A stretch of DNA of 64,000 nt from Flavobacterium sp. W4I14 (GTDB lineage: Bacteria; Bacteroidota; Bacteroidia; Sphingobacteriales; Sphingobacteriaceae). Each line of letters starts with the position of its first letter. Position 1 is the stretch's first letter. The position numbers and the translations under genes are program-made. This document shows, piece after piece, positions 17,747-25,911 of the stretch. The notes beneath the pieces were generated by a model. That model did no database searches, was not told the origin of the DNA, and saw nothing but the letters and a program-made list of their open reading frames with translations. Location of the stretch: the NCBI GenBank assembly GCA_030817875.1, contig JAUSZU010000001.1:4898001-4962000 (forward strand), read 5' to 3'.

Positions 17747-18307
17747 ATGGCAAAAGCATCAGAAATTAAAACAGGTAACATTCTTCGCATAAACAACGAG
17801 CTGGTTACTGTTGACGAATGGAATCACCGTACACCAGGAAAAGGTGGAGCATTTTACACCGGTAAATTCCGCAACATCAAATCGGGCAGAATTGTTGAAG
17901 CACGTATGAATACCGACGAGGCTGTAGAAATCTGCCGCGTTGAAACCAATGATTATCAATATTTATACGAAGAAGGTGATTATCTGGTAGTAATGGACAA
18001 CAACAACTACGAACAGTTTAACGTTGAGAAATCACTATTCGGTTCGGCTATTAAATTCTTAAAAGAAGGCATGAACATCATCGTTTCTATGGAAAGTGAA
18101 GAAGCGATTATGGCTCAATTGCCAAACTTTGCAGAATTCGAAATTACCTATTCGGAGCCAGCTGTTAAAGGAGATACGTCTACAAACGCATTAAAAGCTG
18201 CAACATTAGAAAACGGTGTTGAGGTGAAAGTTCCAATGTTTGTTAACCAAGGGGACAAAATTAAAATCGATACCCGTACCGGCGAATACGTTGAGCGTGT
18301 AAAATAA
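17747..18307 (+). CDS. efp: Elongation factor P (Lys tip loop)
   Basis: This 186-residue EF-P has the canonical tip PGKGGAF, with Lys32 at the position modified or exposed at the peptidyl-transferase centre in E. coli EF-P. Domains II and III carry ITYSEPAVKGDTST and VPMFVNQGDKIKIDTRTGEY. It is the tandem paralogue of the gene at 17055-17615, 131 nt upstream, with its own probable -7 box and a strong terminator 19 nt after the stop. I see no EpmA, EpmB or EarP gene in the window. Confidence 0.92.
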   Translation: MAKASEIKTGNILRINNELVTVDEWNHRTPGKGGAFYTGKFRNIKSGRIVEARMNTDEAVEICRVETNDYQYLYEEGDYLVVMDNNNYEQFNVEKSLFGSAIKFLKEGMNIIVSMESEEAIMAQLPNFAEFEITYSEPAVKGDTSTNALKAATLENGVEVKVPMFVNQGDKIKIDTRTGEYVERVK

Positions 18308-18326
18308 TTTTAAGCAAAATACATGG

Positions 18327-18361
18327 AAGCCTCTGAAGTGAATTCTTCAGAGGCTTTTTTT
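18327..18361 (+). terminator. Rho-independent terminator after EF-P
   Basis: Perfect 12-bp arms AAGCCTCTGAAG (18327-18338) and CTTCAGAGGCTT (18345-18356) with a 6-nt loop are followed by a T run. It closes the EF-P unit. Confidence 0.88.
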
Positions 18362-18372
18362 ATCGTTCTGTC

Positions 18373-18514
18373 GTCACCCTGACCTGTTGCGCAGCGAAAA
18401 GCTACGCAGTAAATTTATTTCAGGGTCTTAATAGCAAAAAAGATGCTGACCACGTAGTAGCTACAAGGCAATCGAAAATACTATTTCTACTTGTAAAATA
18501 AATTCAGTATGACG
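18373..18514 (+). repeat. Intergenic element of about 142 bp, copy A
   Basis: Starts GTCACCCTGAC and ends TTCAGTATGACG. Its reverse complement recurs at 37158-37298 with roughly 90% identity by eye, the core 18428-18505 being almost identical. The ends resemble those of the 92-bp palindrome at 19341-19432. No ORF is evident. It is probably a non-autonomous repeat inserted after terminators. Confidence 0.75.
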
Positions 18515-18595
18515 GAATTGATATACTCATGTACCCATTTAAGCATACTAGAAACAAGCATGATTTCAAATTGTTATTAATATTAAATTGTTATT

Positions 18596-19156
18596 ATGTT
18601 AAAAGCCGAAATCAGAAAGCAAGCGCTGAAAGAGAGATTATTACTGAGCGACACAGAATACGAAAACCTATGCGAAGCGCTCTTAAATGAGTTTAAATCG
18701 CTCAATTTTAGCCAAATTAAAACCCTCCACATCTTTTTGCCCATTACAGAAAAAAAGGAGCCCAATACTTTTTTACTGATCGAATGGCTTAATAAAAATC
18801 ATCCAGAAATTAAAATCATTGTGCCTAAAGCAGATTTTGAAACCGCTTTAATGACCAATCACGAATATTTAGGTGTAGGCGATTTAAGGAAAAACCTTTA
18901 TAATATTCTGGAACCACAAAAAGGAAACCTACATGAGGGCGAGGTAGATCTTGTTCTTGTTCCACTTTTGGCTTTCGATAAGCAAGGTTACCGGGTGGGT
19001 TATGGCAAGGGTTTCTACGATCGTTTTTTACAGGATACAAATGCTCAAAAAATAGGCATATCTTTGTATCCTGCTATTGAAAAAATCGATGATGTAAATG
19101 AACACGACATCAGGTTGGATTTTTGCATTACGCCAACAGAAATTATAAAATTTTAA
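18596..19156 (+). CDS. 5-formyltetrahydrofolate cyclo-ligase
   Basis: This 186-residue enzyme uses ATP to convert 5-formyl-THF into 5,10-methenyl-THF. It shows the N-terminal MLKAEIRKQALKER block, VDLVLVPLLAFDKQGYRVG and the nucleotide-binding GYGKGFYDRFL. It is slightly shorter than typical members (190-200) but looks complete. A 52-codon ORF follows after 10 nt and may be co-transcribed. Confidence 0.92.
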   Translation: MLKAEIRKQALKERLLLSDTEYENLCEALLNEFKSLNFSQIKTLHIFLPITEKKEPNTFLLIEWLNKNHPEIKIIVPKADFETALMTNHEYLGVGDLRKNLYNILEPQKGNLHEGEVDLVLVPLLAFDKQGYRVGYGKGFYDRFLQDTNAQKIGISLYPAIEKIDDVNEHDIRLDFCITPTEIIKF

Positions 19157-19166
19157 GCTTACCAGC

Positions 19167-19325
19167 ATGCCACAGGAAATCGTTATCAAAACCGAAAAAC
19201 AATACGAAGACAATATGATTGCGGTATTCGAGTTACAGGAAAAGGAAGAATTAACAGCTGAAGACCTGAAACAGATTGAATTAATGTTACAGGCCGGAGA
19301 AAAATACGAAGCTGAGCATTTGTAG
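19167..19325 (+). CDS. Small hypothetical acidic protein (52 aa)
   Basis: The ATG at 19167 opens 52 codons ending in TAG at 19323-19325, starting MPQEIVIKTE and ending EKYEAEHL. The protein is highly charged, with no signal peptide or membrane segment, and reads as one or two helices (ELTAEDLKQIELMLQAG). It follows the cyclo-ligase stop by 10 nt, which supports translation as a second cistron. I do not recognise the family. Confidence 0.5.
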   Translation: MPQEIVIKTEKQYEDNMIAVFELQEKEELTAEDLKQIELMLQAGEKYEAEHL

Positions 19326-19340
19326 GCTTCCCCGCGAATC

Positions 19341-19432
19341 GTCACCCTGAATTTATTTCAGGATCTGTTTGCAAAACATCAATCTCAAAATTAATCAAAA
19401 CAGGAAAGATGCTGAAATAAATTCAGGGTGAC
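19341..19432. repeat. 92-bp element with perfect 21-bp inverted ends
   Basis: The left arm 19341-19361 (GTCACCCTGAATTT...) and the right arm 19412-19432 are perfect reverse complements over 21 bp, enclosing 50 bp. The ends match those of the ~142-bp elements at 18373 and 37158, so it looks like a shorter member of the same family. It fills the gap between convergent genes and could also serve as a bidirectional terminator. Confidence 0.8.
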
Positions 19433-19441
19433 GATCTCTCG

Positions 19442-20434
19442 TTAGGAATTCCGTGCTTTAACAAAATCGCTCACCAGATAAGCAACCAGTTTAGCCGTTA
19501 ACTTACTCACCCTCCCATCCAACATTCGGGCTGCGCCTTCACAAACATGTAGATAGGAAAAATTCTTTGCGCCAGTCAAAATTAGCTTTCTAATATCGTT
19601 AACGGCAAAACCGGATGGTGTTTCGGCACTGGAAAGTACATTTTGAACGCAGTCCAAATCGATTTCCAAGCCTGCAACCGAACCCATTTCATTCACCATG
19701 TCAGTAAAGTCAGTCCCGGTTAAAATATCGTCAAAAAACACAGCCTTAAGCTTTGGGTTCTTATCTATTCGATTTAAAATAGCTTCATTATTATAGTTTT
19801 GATGCAAGCCATACATGAAATAACTATTCAGGTAGTTTTCTTTTAACGCATAAGAAAATCCGTTCCCGCTGTGTCTACCTTCCAACTCTCTTAAATCAGC
19901 ATGTGCATCCACATTTAAAACCCCTATTGGGCTTTTATGTGCTAAAGAAGTACCCTTAATTATTGGGTAGGCATTATTATGCCCACCACCAATTACAACA
20001 GGTATTTTGCCTGCAGCTACAATTTTTTCAATTACGGGATAAACCAGCTCATCAATCTGTGCTACTTTGTTTCTCAAACCCATTATGGAAGAATCTTCGG
20101 GCTCATCAATTTCGAAATGGCCCAAAACCAAAATCTCCTCCCCGTTTAAAAAGCGGTTACTCTGGATATTTAGAAAAGCCACTAAACTTGGCCGCCACAT
20201 AGAGGCCGCACCTGCAATACCTATGTTTGCACGCACACCGATGTCTTCTGGAATACCTAACAGGACAAATTTAGAACTACTGGCTTTTAATCCTTCTACC
20301 GAAATTCTATCACTTGATGAAGCTACCTCATCGTGTTGGTATACATTAACCCCTTCGCCCAGTTTGGTTTCGCCATCACGAGCGATGATCAAATGATCGA
20401 TATCGCCCTGCGAATATATTTTAAGGTTATCCAT
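19442..20434 (-). CDS. hutG: Formimidoylglutamase (arginase/agmatinase family)
   Basis: This 330-residue ureohydrolase has the manganese motifs IGGGHNNAYP, NVDAHADLRE and GLEIDLDCV. Beside hutI it is best read as formimidoylglutamase, which hydrolyses N-formimidoyl-glutamate to glutamate and formamide in histidine degradation. I chose the ATG at 20434, which overlaps the hutI stop by 8 nt (ATGGATAA); an in-frame GTG lies at 20446. hutH and hutU are not in the window. Confidence 0.85.
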   Translation of the reverse strand: MDNLKIYSQGDIDHLIIARDGETKLGEGVNVYQHDEVASSSDRISVEGLKASSSKFVLLGIPEDIGVRANIGIAGAASMWRPSLVAFLNIQSNRFLNGEEILVLGHFEIDEPEDSSIMGLRNKVAQIDELVYPVIEKIVAAGKIPVVIGGGHNNAYPIIKGTSLAHKSPIGVLNVDAHADLRELEGRHSGNGFSYALKENYLNSYFMYGLHQNYNNEAILNRIDKNPKLKAVFFDDILTGTDFTDMVNEMGSVAGLEIDLDCVQNVLSSAETPSGFAVNDIRKLILTGAKNFSYLHVCEGAARMLDGRVSKLTAKLVAYLVSDFVKARNS

Positions 20435-21668
20435 TATAAATTTCACCGTTTAAAATAACTGTCTCTATTTGCGTTTCACCAAAACTATACGGCAAATAGG
20501 CCATTGAAGGCATCGGTTTAGTGATAAACAGGTTCGCTTTTTTACCAACGGTAATGCTTCCATAGTTTTCACTTATCTCCATTGCTGCTGCACCGTTTAA
20601 TGTTGCAGCATTTATCGCCTGTTCAGGGAACATCTTCATTTTAATACATGCAAGTGACACCACAAAATTCATGTTTCCTGAAGGTGTTGAACCAGGATTG
20701 TAATCGGTAGCCAAAGCAACCGGCAAATCGGCTTTTATAAAGCTTTTGGCATCAGCAAAAGGAATACCTAAGTAAAACGAGCAAGAAGGGAGTAATGTTA
20801 CAATGGTATCAGCATTTCTTAACGTCCGGATCGTTTCTTCATCACTTTCTTCGAGGTGATCAACTGAAATGGCGCTATTTTGCAATGAAACCTCTACGGC
20901 CCCCGAAACAGAAAGCTGATTGGCATGTACTTTTGGTTTTAGTCTGTATTTTGCACCCGCCTTTAATATCTGATCGGTTTCTTCGACAGAAAAAAATCCT
21001 TTTTCGCAAAAAACATCAATATAGTCAGCCAGTTTTTCTTCTGCTATTTGAGGCAGCATTTCATTAATAATTAAATCGATGTAACCCTGATGGTTGTTTT
21101 TAAATTCAGCAGGATAAGCATGAGCGGCCAAGAAAGTTGCTTTTATAGGAATCGGGAACTGATCTTTTAGCCTGCGGATCACCCTAAGCATTTTGATTTC
21201 ACTGTCTTTGGTTAATCCATATCCGCTTTTTATTTCAACGGCACCTGTTCCCTGCAAGATCATGTGTTTTAACCTAATAGATGCGCTTTCAAACAATTCA
21301 TCTTCCGAAGCTTTTTGGAGTTTATTAGCCGAATTTAGAATCCCACCACCTGCCGCGGCAATTTCTTCGTAGCTTTTGCCTTGGATTTTCATTGCAAATT
21401 CTTCCTCGCGCGAAGCTGCAAAAACAATGTGTGTATGACTATCGCACCAGGAAGGGAAAATATACCTACCTTCTGCGGAGATATGAGGGGAGAGATTTGA
21501 GCTATGAGATGGGATTGAATCCATCTTTCCAAAATCCTTGATCAGATCATCTTCGATTAAAAGCCAGGCATTTTCAAGAACTGGTAACGAATCTAATTCA
21601 CCGCCACGCAACACTAATTTATCTTTAGAATGTAAGCCCACCAGGCCTTTTATATTTGTGATTAACAT
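20427..21668 (-). CDS. hutI: Imidazolonepropionase
   Basis: This 413-residue amidohydrolase hydrolyses 4-imidazolone-5-propionate to N-formimidoyl-glutamate. The metal-binding start is CDSHTHIVFA; further blocks are VEIKSGYGLT, ATFLAAHAYP, KVHANQLS and ALATDYNPGSTPS. It is the first gene of a hutI-hutG pair, with the start of hutG overlapping its stop, so the two steps of the pathway are translationally coupled. Confidence 0.93.
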   Translation of the reverse strand: MLITNIKGLVGLHSKDKLVLRGGELDSLPVLENAWLLIEDDLIKDFGKMDSIPSHSSNLSPHISAEGRYIFPSWCDSHTHIVFAASREEEFAMKIQGKSYEEIAAAGGGILNSANKLQKASEDELFESASIRLKHMILQGTGAVEIKSGYGLTKDSEIKMLRVIRRLKDQFPIPIKATFLAAHAYPAEFKNNHQGYIDLIINEMLPQIAEEKLADYIDVFCEKGFFSVEETDQILKAGAKYRLKPKVHANQLSVSGAVEVSLQNSAISVDHLEESDEETIRTLRNADTIVTLLPSCSFYLGIPFADAKSFIKADLPVALATDYNPGSTPSGNMNFVVSLACIKMKMFPEQAINAATLNGAAAMEISENYGSITVGKKANLFITKPMPSMAYLPYSFGETQIETVILNGEIYNG

Positions 21669-21727
21669 TTGGTTAGATTAAGGTTAATTGGTTAAACTGT
21701 GCAAATTGGTTAATTGAGTTTTGGTTA

Positions 21728-21761
21728 CAGTTAACCGATTTAAACAATTAACCAGTTAACC
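21728..21761. repeat. Short AT-rich repeat (GTTAACC type), copy 1
   Basis: A 34-nt sequence built from GTTAACC units between hutI and xthA. Nearly the same 34 nt (two mismatches) occur at 61699-61732. It is part of a dispersed family of low-complexity intergenic phrases. Confidence 0.5.
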
Positions 21762-21767
21762 AAATAC

Positions 21768-22536
21768 CTAATCGATCTCTAAAAGAACCGGACAATGATC
21801 TGAATGTATCGCGTCGGGTAAGATCCTAACATTTTTCAATCGGCTTTCCATAGGCTTTGTGGCCAAATGGTAATCGATCCGCCAACCCAGATTCTTTCCT
21901 CTCGAACCGGCGCGGTAGCTCCACCAGGTATAATGGTGCGGGTCTTTATTAAAATGGCGGAAAGTATCGATGAAACCATTATCCAAAAAATAACTGCATC
22001 CACTCCCGTTCTTCTGGCAAAAAGCCCGATGAATTGGCGTTTGATTTTGGGTTATGAATATCGATGGCGGTATGGCAGATATTGTAATCGCCACTTACAA
22101 TTAAATTTGGGATCTCTTTGCGCAATTCCCCAATATACTGATCAAAAAACCGCATAAATTCGTACTTTTTAACCTGTCGTTCATCTCCGCTTGATCCAGA
22201 TGGCATATAGAGACTCATTAACGAAAAATCATCAAAATCTGCCCTTAAAATTCTACCCTCTTTATCAATCCATTCTTCACCACACCCAAATTCGATATGA
22301 TTCGGTTTAATTCTGGTCAGAATTGCCACGCCGCTATATCCCTTTTTTTCAGCAGGGAACCAATAATGATGGTAACCAAGTTGCTCAATCAGGGCAATAA
22401 TTTCTGGGATCTGCAATGGCAAGGCTTTTACTTCCTGCAGGCAGACCATATCAGCATCTGTAGCCTGAAGCCAGCCAAAAAAGTTTTTGGTACTTGCTGC
22501 CCTAATCCCATTAACGTTATAGGAGATAATCTTCAT
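21768..22536 (-). pseudogene. xthA: Exodeoxyribonuclease III, interrupted by a +1 frameshift
   Basis: The first part (22536 down to 21979, 185 codons) begins MKIISYNVNGIRAA and contains the catalytic Glu in CLQEVKA, KKGYSGVAIL and SGDYNICHTAID. The rest, in another frame to 21768, contains HHYTWWSYR, GWRIDYHLAT and the catalytic SDHCPVLLEID. Reading a T6 run (A6 at 21985-21990 on the plus strand) as T5 joins them into one ~255-residue protein of normal length (MQLFLDNGF at the join). All catalytic residues are present, so either this is a sequencing error in a homopolymer, or a recent mutation, or slippage restores the frame. The enzyme is an AP endonuclease/3'-5' exonuclease of base excision repair. 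Confidence 0.85.
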
Positions 22537-22658
22537 TCAGTAAATTTCAAGTGTTGTGGGCGGTAAATTTAGAAATTAATTAAATAAATGCTTAGTAATT
22601 CAATTAATGATATTTATTAGCAACCGTCATCTCCTTTGGTTTATCAATGAAATTGGGT

Positions 22659-23387
22659 TTAGGAGCCCATAACCATTTTATCTTTCAAAAATCCCTGCAG
22701 CAACTGTTTCTCTAACTGTTTTGCCGCTCTTCTTTTCAAAACTGTAACTTCCATTTTTACGTCTTGTTTTGGACGGTTGTTTTTATCTGTTGCCAGAGCA
22801 GCTATTTTATCAACCATATCCGAACCAACCACAATTTCGCCATAAACGGTATAATTTCTATCCAAATGAGGCGTGCCACCTATCGTTTTATATACCTCAC
22901 GCTGCCATTCAGGAATTTTGAATTTCAAGCGTTTTTCTTCTACATTATTCAACTGCTGATCGGTAAAAACTTTACCCTGAACCAGGTAAAACTGACTACC
23001 ACTAGACGCTTTGGCCGGATTAACATCATCACCCTCCCTAGCCGCAGCCAAAACGCCTTTTTTGTGGAACAAACTATCATTAAACTCCGCCGGAATGGTA
23101 TATTTGGGTCCGCCTTCACCCAACAAGGAGTCTGGCTTGGCATTTTTAGAATCCGGATCGCCCCCCTGGATCATAAAATCTTTAATCACCCTGTGAAATA
23201 AAACACCGTTGTAATATCCTGATTTGGTTAATTTCAAAAAGTTATCGCGATGTAAAGGGGTTTGATTATATAGCCTAACTATACATTCTCCAAATTCGGT
23301 TTTAATGCGTACATATTGATTTTTAGGCTTTGCAGCAAAGGCTGAAAGCATCGAAAAGGTGCAGAGGAATAATAATATTTTCTTCAT
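22659..23387 (-). CDS. Exported peptidyl-prolyl cis-trans isomerase, cyclophilin type
   Basis: This 242-residue protein has a signal peptide (MKKILLFLCTFSMLSAFA) and a cyclophilin domain with FHRVIKDFMIQGGDP, the substrate-binding SSGSQFYLVQGK and VYGEIVVG. It likely assists folding of exported proteins in the periplasm. A C-terminal ~25-residue helical tail follows the domain. It stands alone, with 122 nt to the exonuclease III gene. Confidence 0.9.
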   Translation of the reverse strand: MKKILLFLCTFSMLSAFAAKPKNQYVRIKTEFGECIVRLYNQTPLHRDNFLKLTKSGYYNGVLFHRVIKDFMIQGGDPDSKNAKPDSLLGEGGPKYTIPAEFNDSLFHKKGVLAAAREGDDVNPAKASSGSQFYLVQGKVFTDQQLNNVEEKRLKFKIPEWQREVYKTIGGTPHLDRNYTVYGEIVVGSDMVDKIAALATDKNNRPKQDVKMEVTVLKRRAAKQLEKQLLQGFLKDKMVMGS

Positions 23388-23481
23388 TTAATTGGTGTTT
23401 AAGGCTAAAGTAAGCTAAAAAATGAAATTCAATAAATAATTACCGGCATTATTCGATATTTTTTCCATTACCTTTGTATTA

Positions 23482-23883
23482 ATGAAGTTAAAACAAAAAA
23501 TAGCACTTTCTTTGGCTGTATTCTATGCAGTTAGTGTTATGGGTTTGGCTTTAAGTCTCCATTTCTGTGGTGGCAAACTAGAAAATGTTAAACTTTTTAG
23601 CAATGAGGTTTCATGCAAATTCTGCAAAGACATTCCTGCCGAAAAGAAAGATGATGGTTGTTGCAAAAACACCCAGGTAACGGTAAAAGTTAAAGATAGT
23701 CACCACAGTGAGGCTCAGGTACAAATACCAAAGTTGTTTTCGATCCAACTTTTTCTTCATCCTCCGGTTTTAGAATTTCTAACTAACATTACGCCGAAGT
23801 TTTTCAGTAAAATTTCGAATAAAGCCCCGCCACTTTCCTCGCGGATTGCTCTGCATATTTTCAATTGTATTTTTAGGAATTAG
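23482..23883 (+). CDS. HYC_CC_PP family protein
   Basis: This 133-residue protein has an N-terminal hydrophobic segment and three short Cys/Pro landmarks: LHFCGGK near residue 28, DGCCKN near residue 53 and KAPP near residue 113. I associate these with the Bacteroidota HYC_CC_PP family, which is often found next to TonB or metal-handling genes. Function unknown. A TACCTTTG box (23469-23476) lies 5 nt before the ATG, suggesting a very short leader. It is the first gene of the HMA-rich group that follows. Confidence 0.65.
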   Translation: MKLKQKIALSLAVFYAVSVMGLALSLHFCGGKLENVKLFSNEVSCKFCKDIPAEKKDDGCCKNTQVTVKVKDSHHSEAQVQIPKLFSIQLFLHPPVLEFLTNITPKFFSKISNKAPPLSSRIALHIFNCIFRN

Positions 23884-23970
23884 GATTTTAAACATCGGCT
23901 CGTCAATGCATCGTTTTGCATTTCGACAGGCTCAGTGTGACATTTTCTTAAATTCTAATTCAAAAAAATC

Positions 23971-24507
23971 ATGAAAGCAATAAAAAAATTCGGCATCATT
24001 ATGCTATTTTTCGCCGTTAAGGTTTCGGCACAACAAATATCTTCAGCAGATTTACAAGTAACCGGTTTAACCTGCTCAATGTGTTCTAACGCAACGCAAA
24101 AATCGTTAGAAACGTTAAACTTTATCAGTAGCGTAAAACCCGATCTGAACAAAAATATCTTTGTTTTAACTTTTAAAAAAGACGCTAACATTAACCTTGA
24201 TCTGGTTCGCAAAAAGGTTCAGGATGCTGGTTTTTCGGTTGGTGGTTTAACCGCAAGTTTCAATTTTAATCAGTTAAAAATAGACGATAAAGGTCAGGCA
24301 GTTGTTGATGGCAATGTATATCGTTTTGTAAATGCGAAAAGCAAAACACTTAATGGGCCTGTAAAAGCCAGTATTGTGGACAAAAATTTCATCTCAGGTT
24401 CAGCATTTAAAAAACAAGCCACAACTGCTAATTCTGATGCTTATGCGAGTGGTACCGGCGTAGTTAACGGAAAAAAAACGCGTATTTATCACTTAGTTCT
24501 TTCTTAA
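23971..24507 (+). CDS. Exported protein with N-terminal heavy-metal-associated domain
   Basis: This protein has 178 residues. A signal peptide ends near KVSAQQ, followed by an HMA domain with the metal-binding loop GLTCSMCSNA (CxxC) at about residues 34-40. The C-terminal half (from about residue 95) is not a domain I recognise. The HMA fold binds soft metal ions such as Cu(I), so a periplasmic metal-carrier role is plausible. The next gene starts 1 nt after its stop, so the two are co-translated. Confidence 0.78.
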   Translation: MKAIKKFGIIMLFFAVKVSAQQISSADLQVTGLTCSMCSNATQKSLETLNFISSVKPDLNKNIFVLTFKKDANINLDLVRKKVQDAGFSVGGLTASFNFNQLKIDDKGQAVVDGNVYRFVNAKSKTLNGPVKASIVDKNFISGSAFKKQATTANSDAYASGTGVVNGKKTRIYHLVLS

Positions 24508-24508
24508 G

Positions 24509-25321
24509 ATGAAAAGGATACTCGTATTGGCGCTGATAATTATCGGCGCCTATACAAATGGTTTTGCACAAGAACTCTATGTATTTACCGAGCCTGCCAG
24601 TAATATGCCAACCAAATCGATTGGTGTAAGAATTACAAATGAAGGCATGTTCAACAATCCGGGTTTTGTAAGCAGAACTATTCCTGAAGTAATGATTGGC
24701 TTTAATAAAAACCTGATGACCCACGCCCAGGCGTTTCTTTCTGATATGGATGGAAAGTACCGTTTAGAGGGTGGAAGTCTTTATGCCAAGTATCGGTTTT
24801 TATCACTGGACGAAGCACATAGCCACCTTAGGGCTGCAGCTTTTGGAAGAATAAGCACCAGCAAAAGGCAAACCTACACCAGAGACATTAACCTCGAAGG
24901 TGACAATAGCGGCATACAGGGTGGATTAATTTTCACACAGCTTTTGCACAAACTGGCACTATCAACCACTTTGGGTTATGCACATGCTTTCGAAAACAGC
25001 GATAGGCAAATTGCCAGAATGCCACAGCCAAAAAATATGTTATCATATAGTTTATCATCAGGTTATCTGGTTTTGCCAGTGGTTTACAAGGATTACAAGC
25101 AGCCAAACTTTAACGTATATTTAGAACTATTGGGAAAAACAGATCCAAGTAGTGGCCAATCTTACTTGGATATAGCCCCTGCCCTGCAAGTGATTTTGAA
25201 CAGTACCACCCGTATTGATTTGGGTTACCGCTTTCAGGCAACCGGAAATATGGATAACCGGTATACCAAAAACATGTATCTGCTTAGGGCAGAATTTAAT
25301 TTCTTTAACGTTTTAAAATAA
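24509..25321 (+). CDS. Probable outer-membrane beta-barrel protein
   Basis: This 270-residue protein has a signal peptide (cleavage near NGFAQ) and alternating hydrophobic strands ending in an aromatic-rich segment (LLRAEFNFFNVLK), the look of a 12- to 14-strand outer-membrane barrel. It is tightly coupled to the HMA protein upstream and followed by the DUF3347 gene, which suggests a part in metal uptake or efflux. I do not recognise the family with certainty; the role is inferred from context. Confidence 0.55.
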   Translation: MKRILVLALIIIGAYTNGFAQELYVFTEPASNMPTKSIGVRITNEGMFNNPGFVSRTIPEVMIGFNKNLMTHAQAFLSDMDGKYRLEGGSLYAKYRFLSLDEAHSHLRAAAFGRISTSKRQTYTRDINLEGDNSGIQGGLIFTQLLHKLALSTTLGYAHAFENSDRQIARMPQPKNMLSYSLSSGYLVLPVVYKDYKQPNFNVYLELLGKTDPSSGQSYLDIAPALQVILNSTTRIDLGYRFQATGNMDNRYTKNMYLLRAEFNFFNVLK

Positions 25322-25326
25322 ATAAC

Positions 25327-25384
25327 ATGAAACCATCGTGGTTTTTCAGATTAATTTTAGCTGAATAAAACCATGTCGCTTCAT
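25327..25384 (+). promoter_or_regulatory. Conserved hairpin leader element, copy 1
   Basis: ATGAA (25327-25331) pairs with TTCAT (25380-25384), and TGGTTTT pairs with AAAACCA inside; ACCATC is the conserved asymmetric loop strand. It ends 23 nt before the DUF3347 start codon. It shares sequence and shape with 26591-26644 and 47772-47820. A 13-codon ORF (MKPSWFFRLILAE) also begins at its ATG. I cannot assign it to a known riboswitch. Confidence 0.6.
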
Positions 25385-25407
25385 CACATTAAAAAAATAT
25401 ACAACAG

Positions 25408-25911
25408 ATGAAAAAAATATTAGGAATAGTTGCCGTTATAACCATCGCAACAACAGCTTTAACTTACGCACAAAGTAAAACAGATGTAGCCTTAAACCAG
25501 GTATTAACGGCTTATTACGAGGTAAAAAACGCTTTGGCAACTGACAAAAAAGACTTAGCCATCGAAAAAGTAAAAGTTTTATCGGCAAAAGTAAATGCAG
25601 TTAACCATAAAGATCTACCTGCCGGTCAGCATAAAATATTTATGGAACAAGCAGCCATCATTAAAAGCAAAGCGGCGCAACTTGCAGGCTCTAATGACAT
25701 TAAAACACAAAGAAAAGCTTTTGAAGGAATTTCTTATGCCATGATCAAAACCTTAAGGGGTTTAAAGTTTAATAGCCAAACCGTTTACATTCAACATTGC
25801 CCAATGGCAAAGGCAAGCTGGTTAAACGAAAAAGAGAACGTCGAAAATCCATATTATGGAAGTATGATGTTTGATTGTGGTGATGTTTCTGAAACCATAA
25901 AATCCAACTAA
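25408..25911 (+). CDS. DUF3347 domain-containing exported protein
   Basis: This 167-residue protein has a signal peptide (MKKILGIVAVITIATTALTYAQ) followed by a DUF3347 domain: LTAYYEVKNALATDK, the central helices, and the C-terminal QHCPMAKASW and NPYYGSMMFDCGD containing Cys, Met and His that could bind a metal. In Bacteroidota the domain often accompanies copper/heavy-metal efflux proteins. It is preceded by the conserved hairpin leader and its stop overlaps the start of the AraC-type regulator by 1 nt. Confidence 0.82.
   Translation: MKKILGIVAVITIATTALTYAQSKTDVALNQVLTAYYEVKNALATDKKDLAIEKVKVLSAKVNAVNHKDLPAGQHKIFMEQAAIIKSKAAQLAGSNDIKTQRKAFEGISYAMIKTLRGLKFNSQTVYIQHCPMAKASWLNEKENVENPYYGSMMFDCGDVSETIKSN

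Noticed and set aside
19341..19432. Simple terminator for the convergent genes
   Set aside because: The 21-bp arms are 50 bp apart and match the ends of larger elements elsewhere, so a repeat element is the better reading, though it might also terminate.
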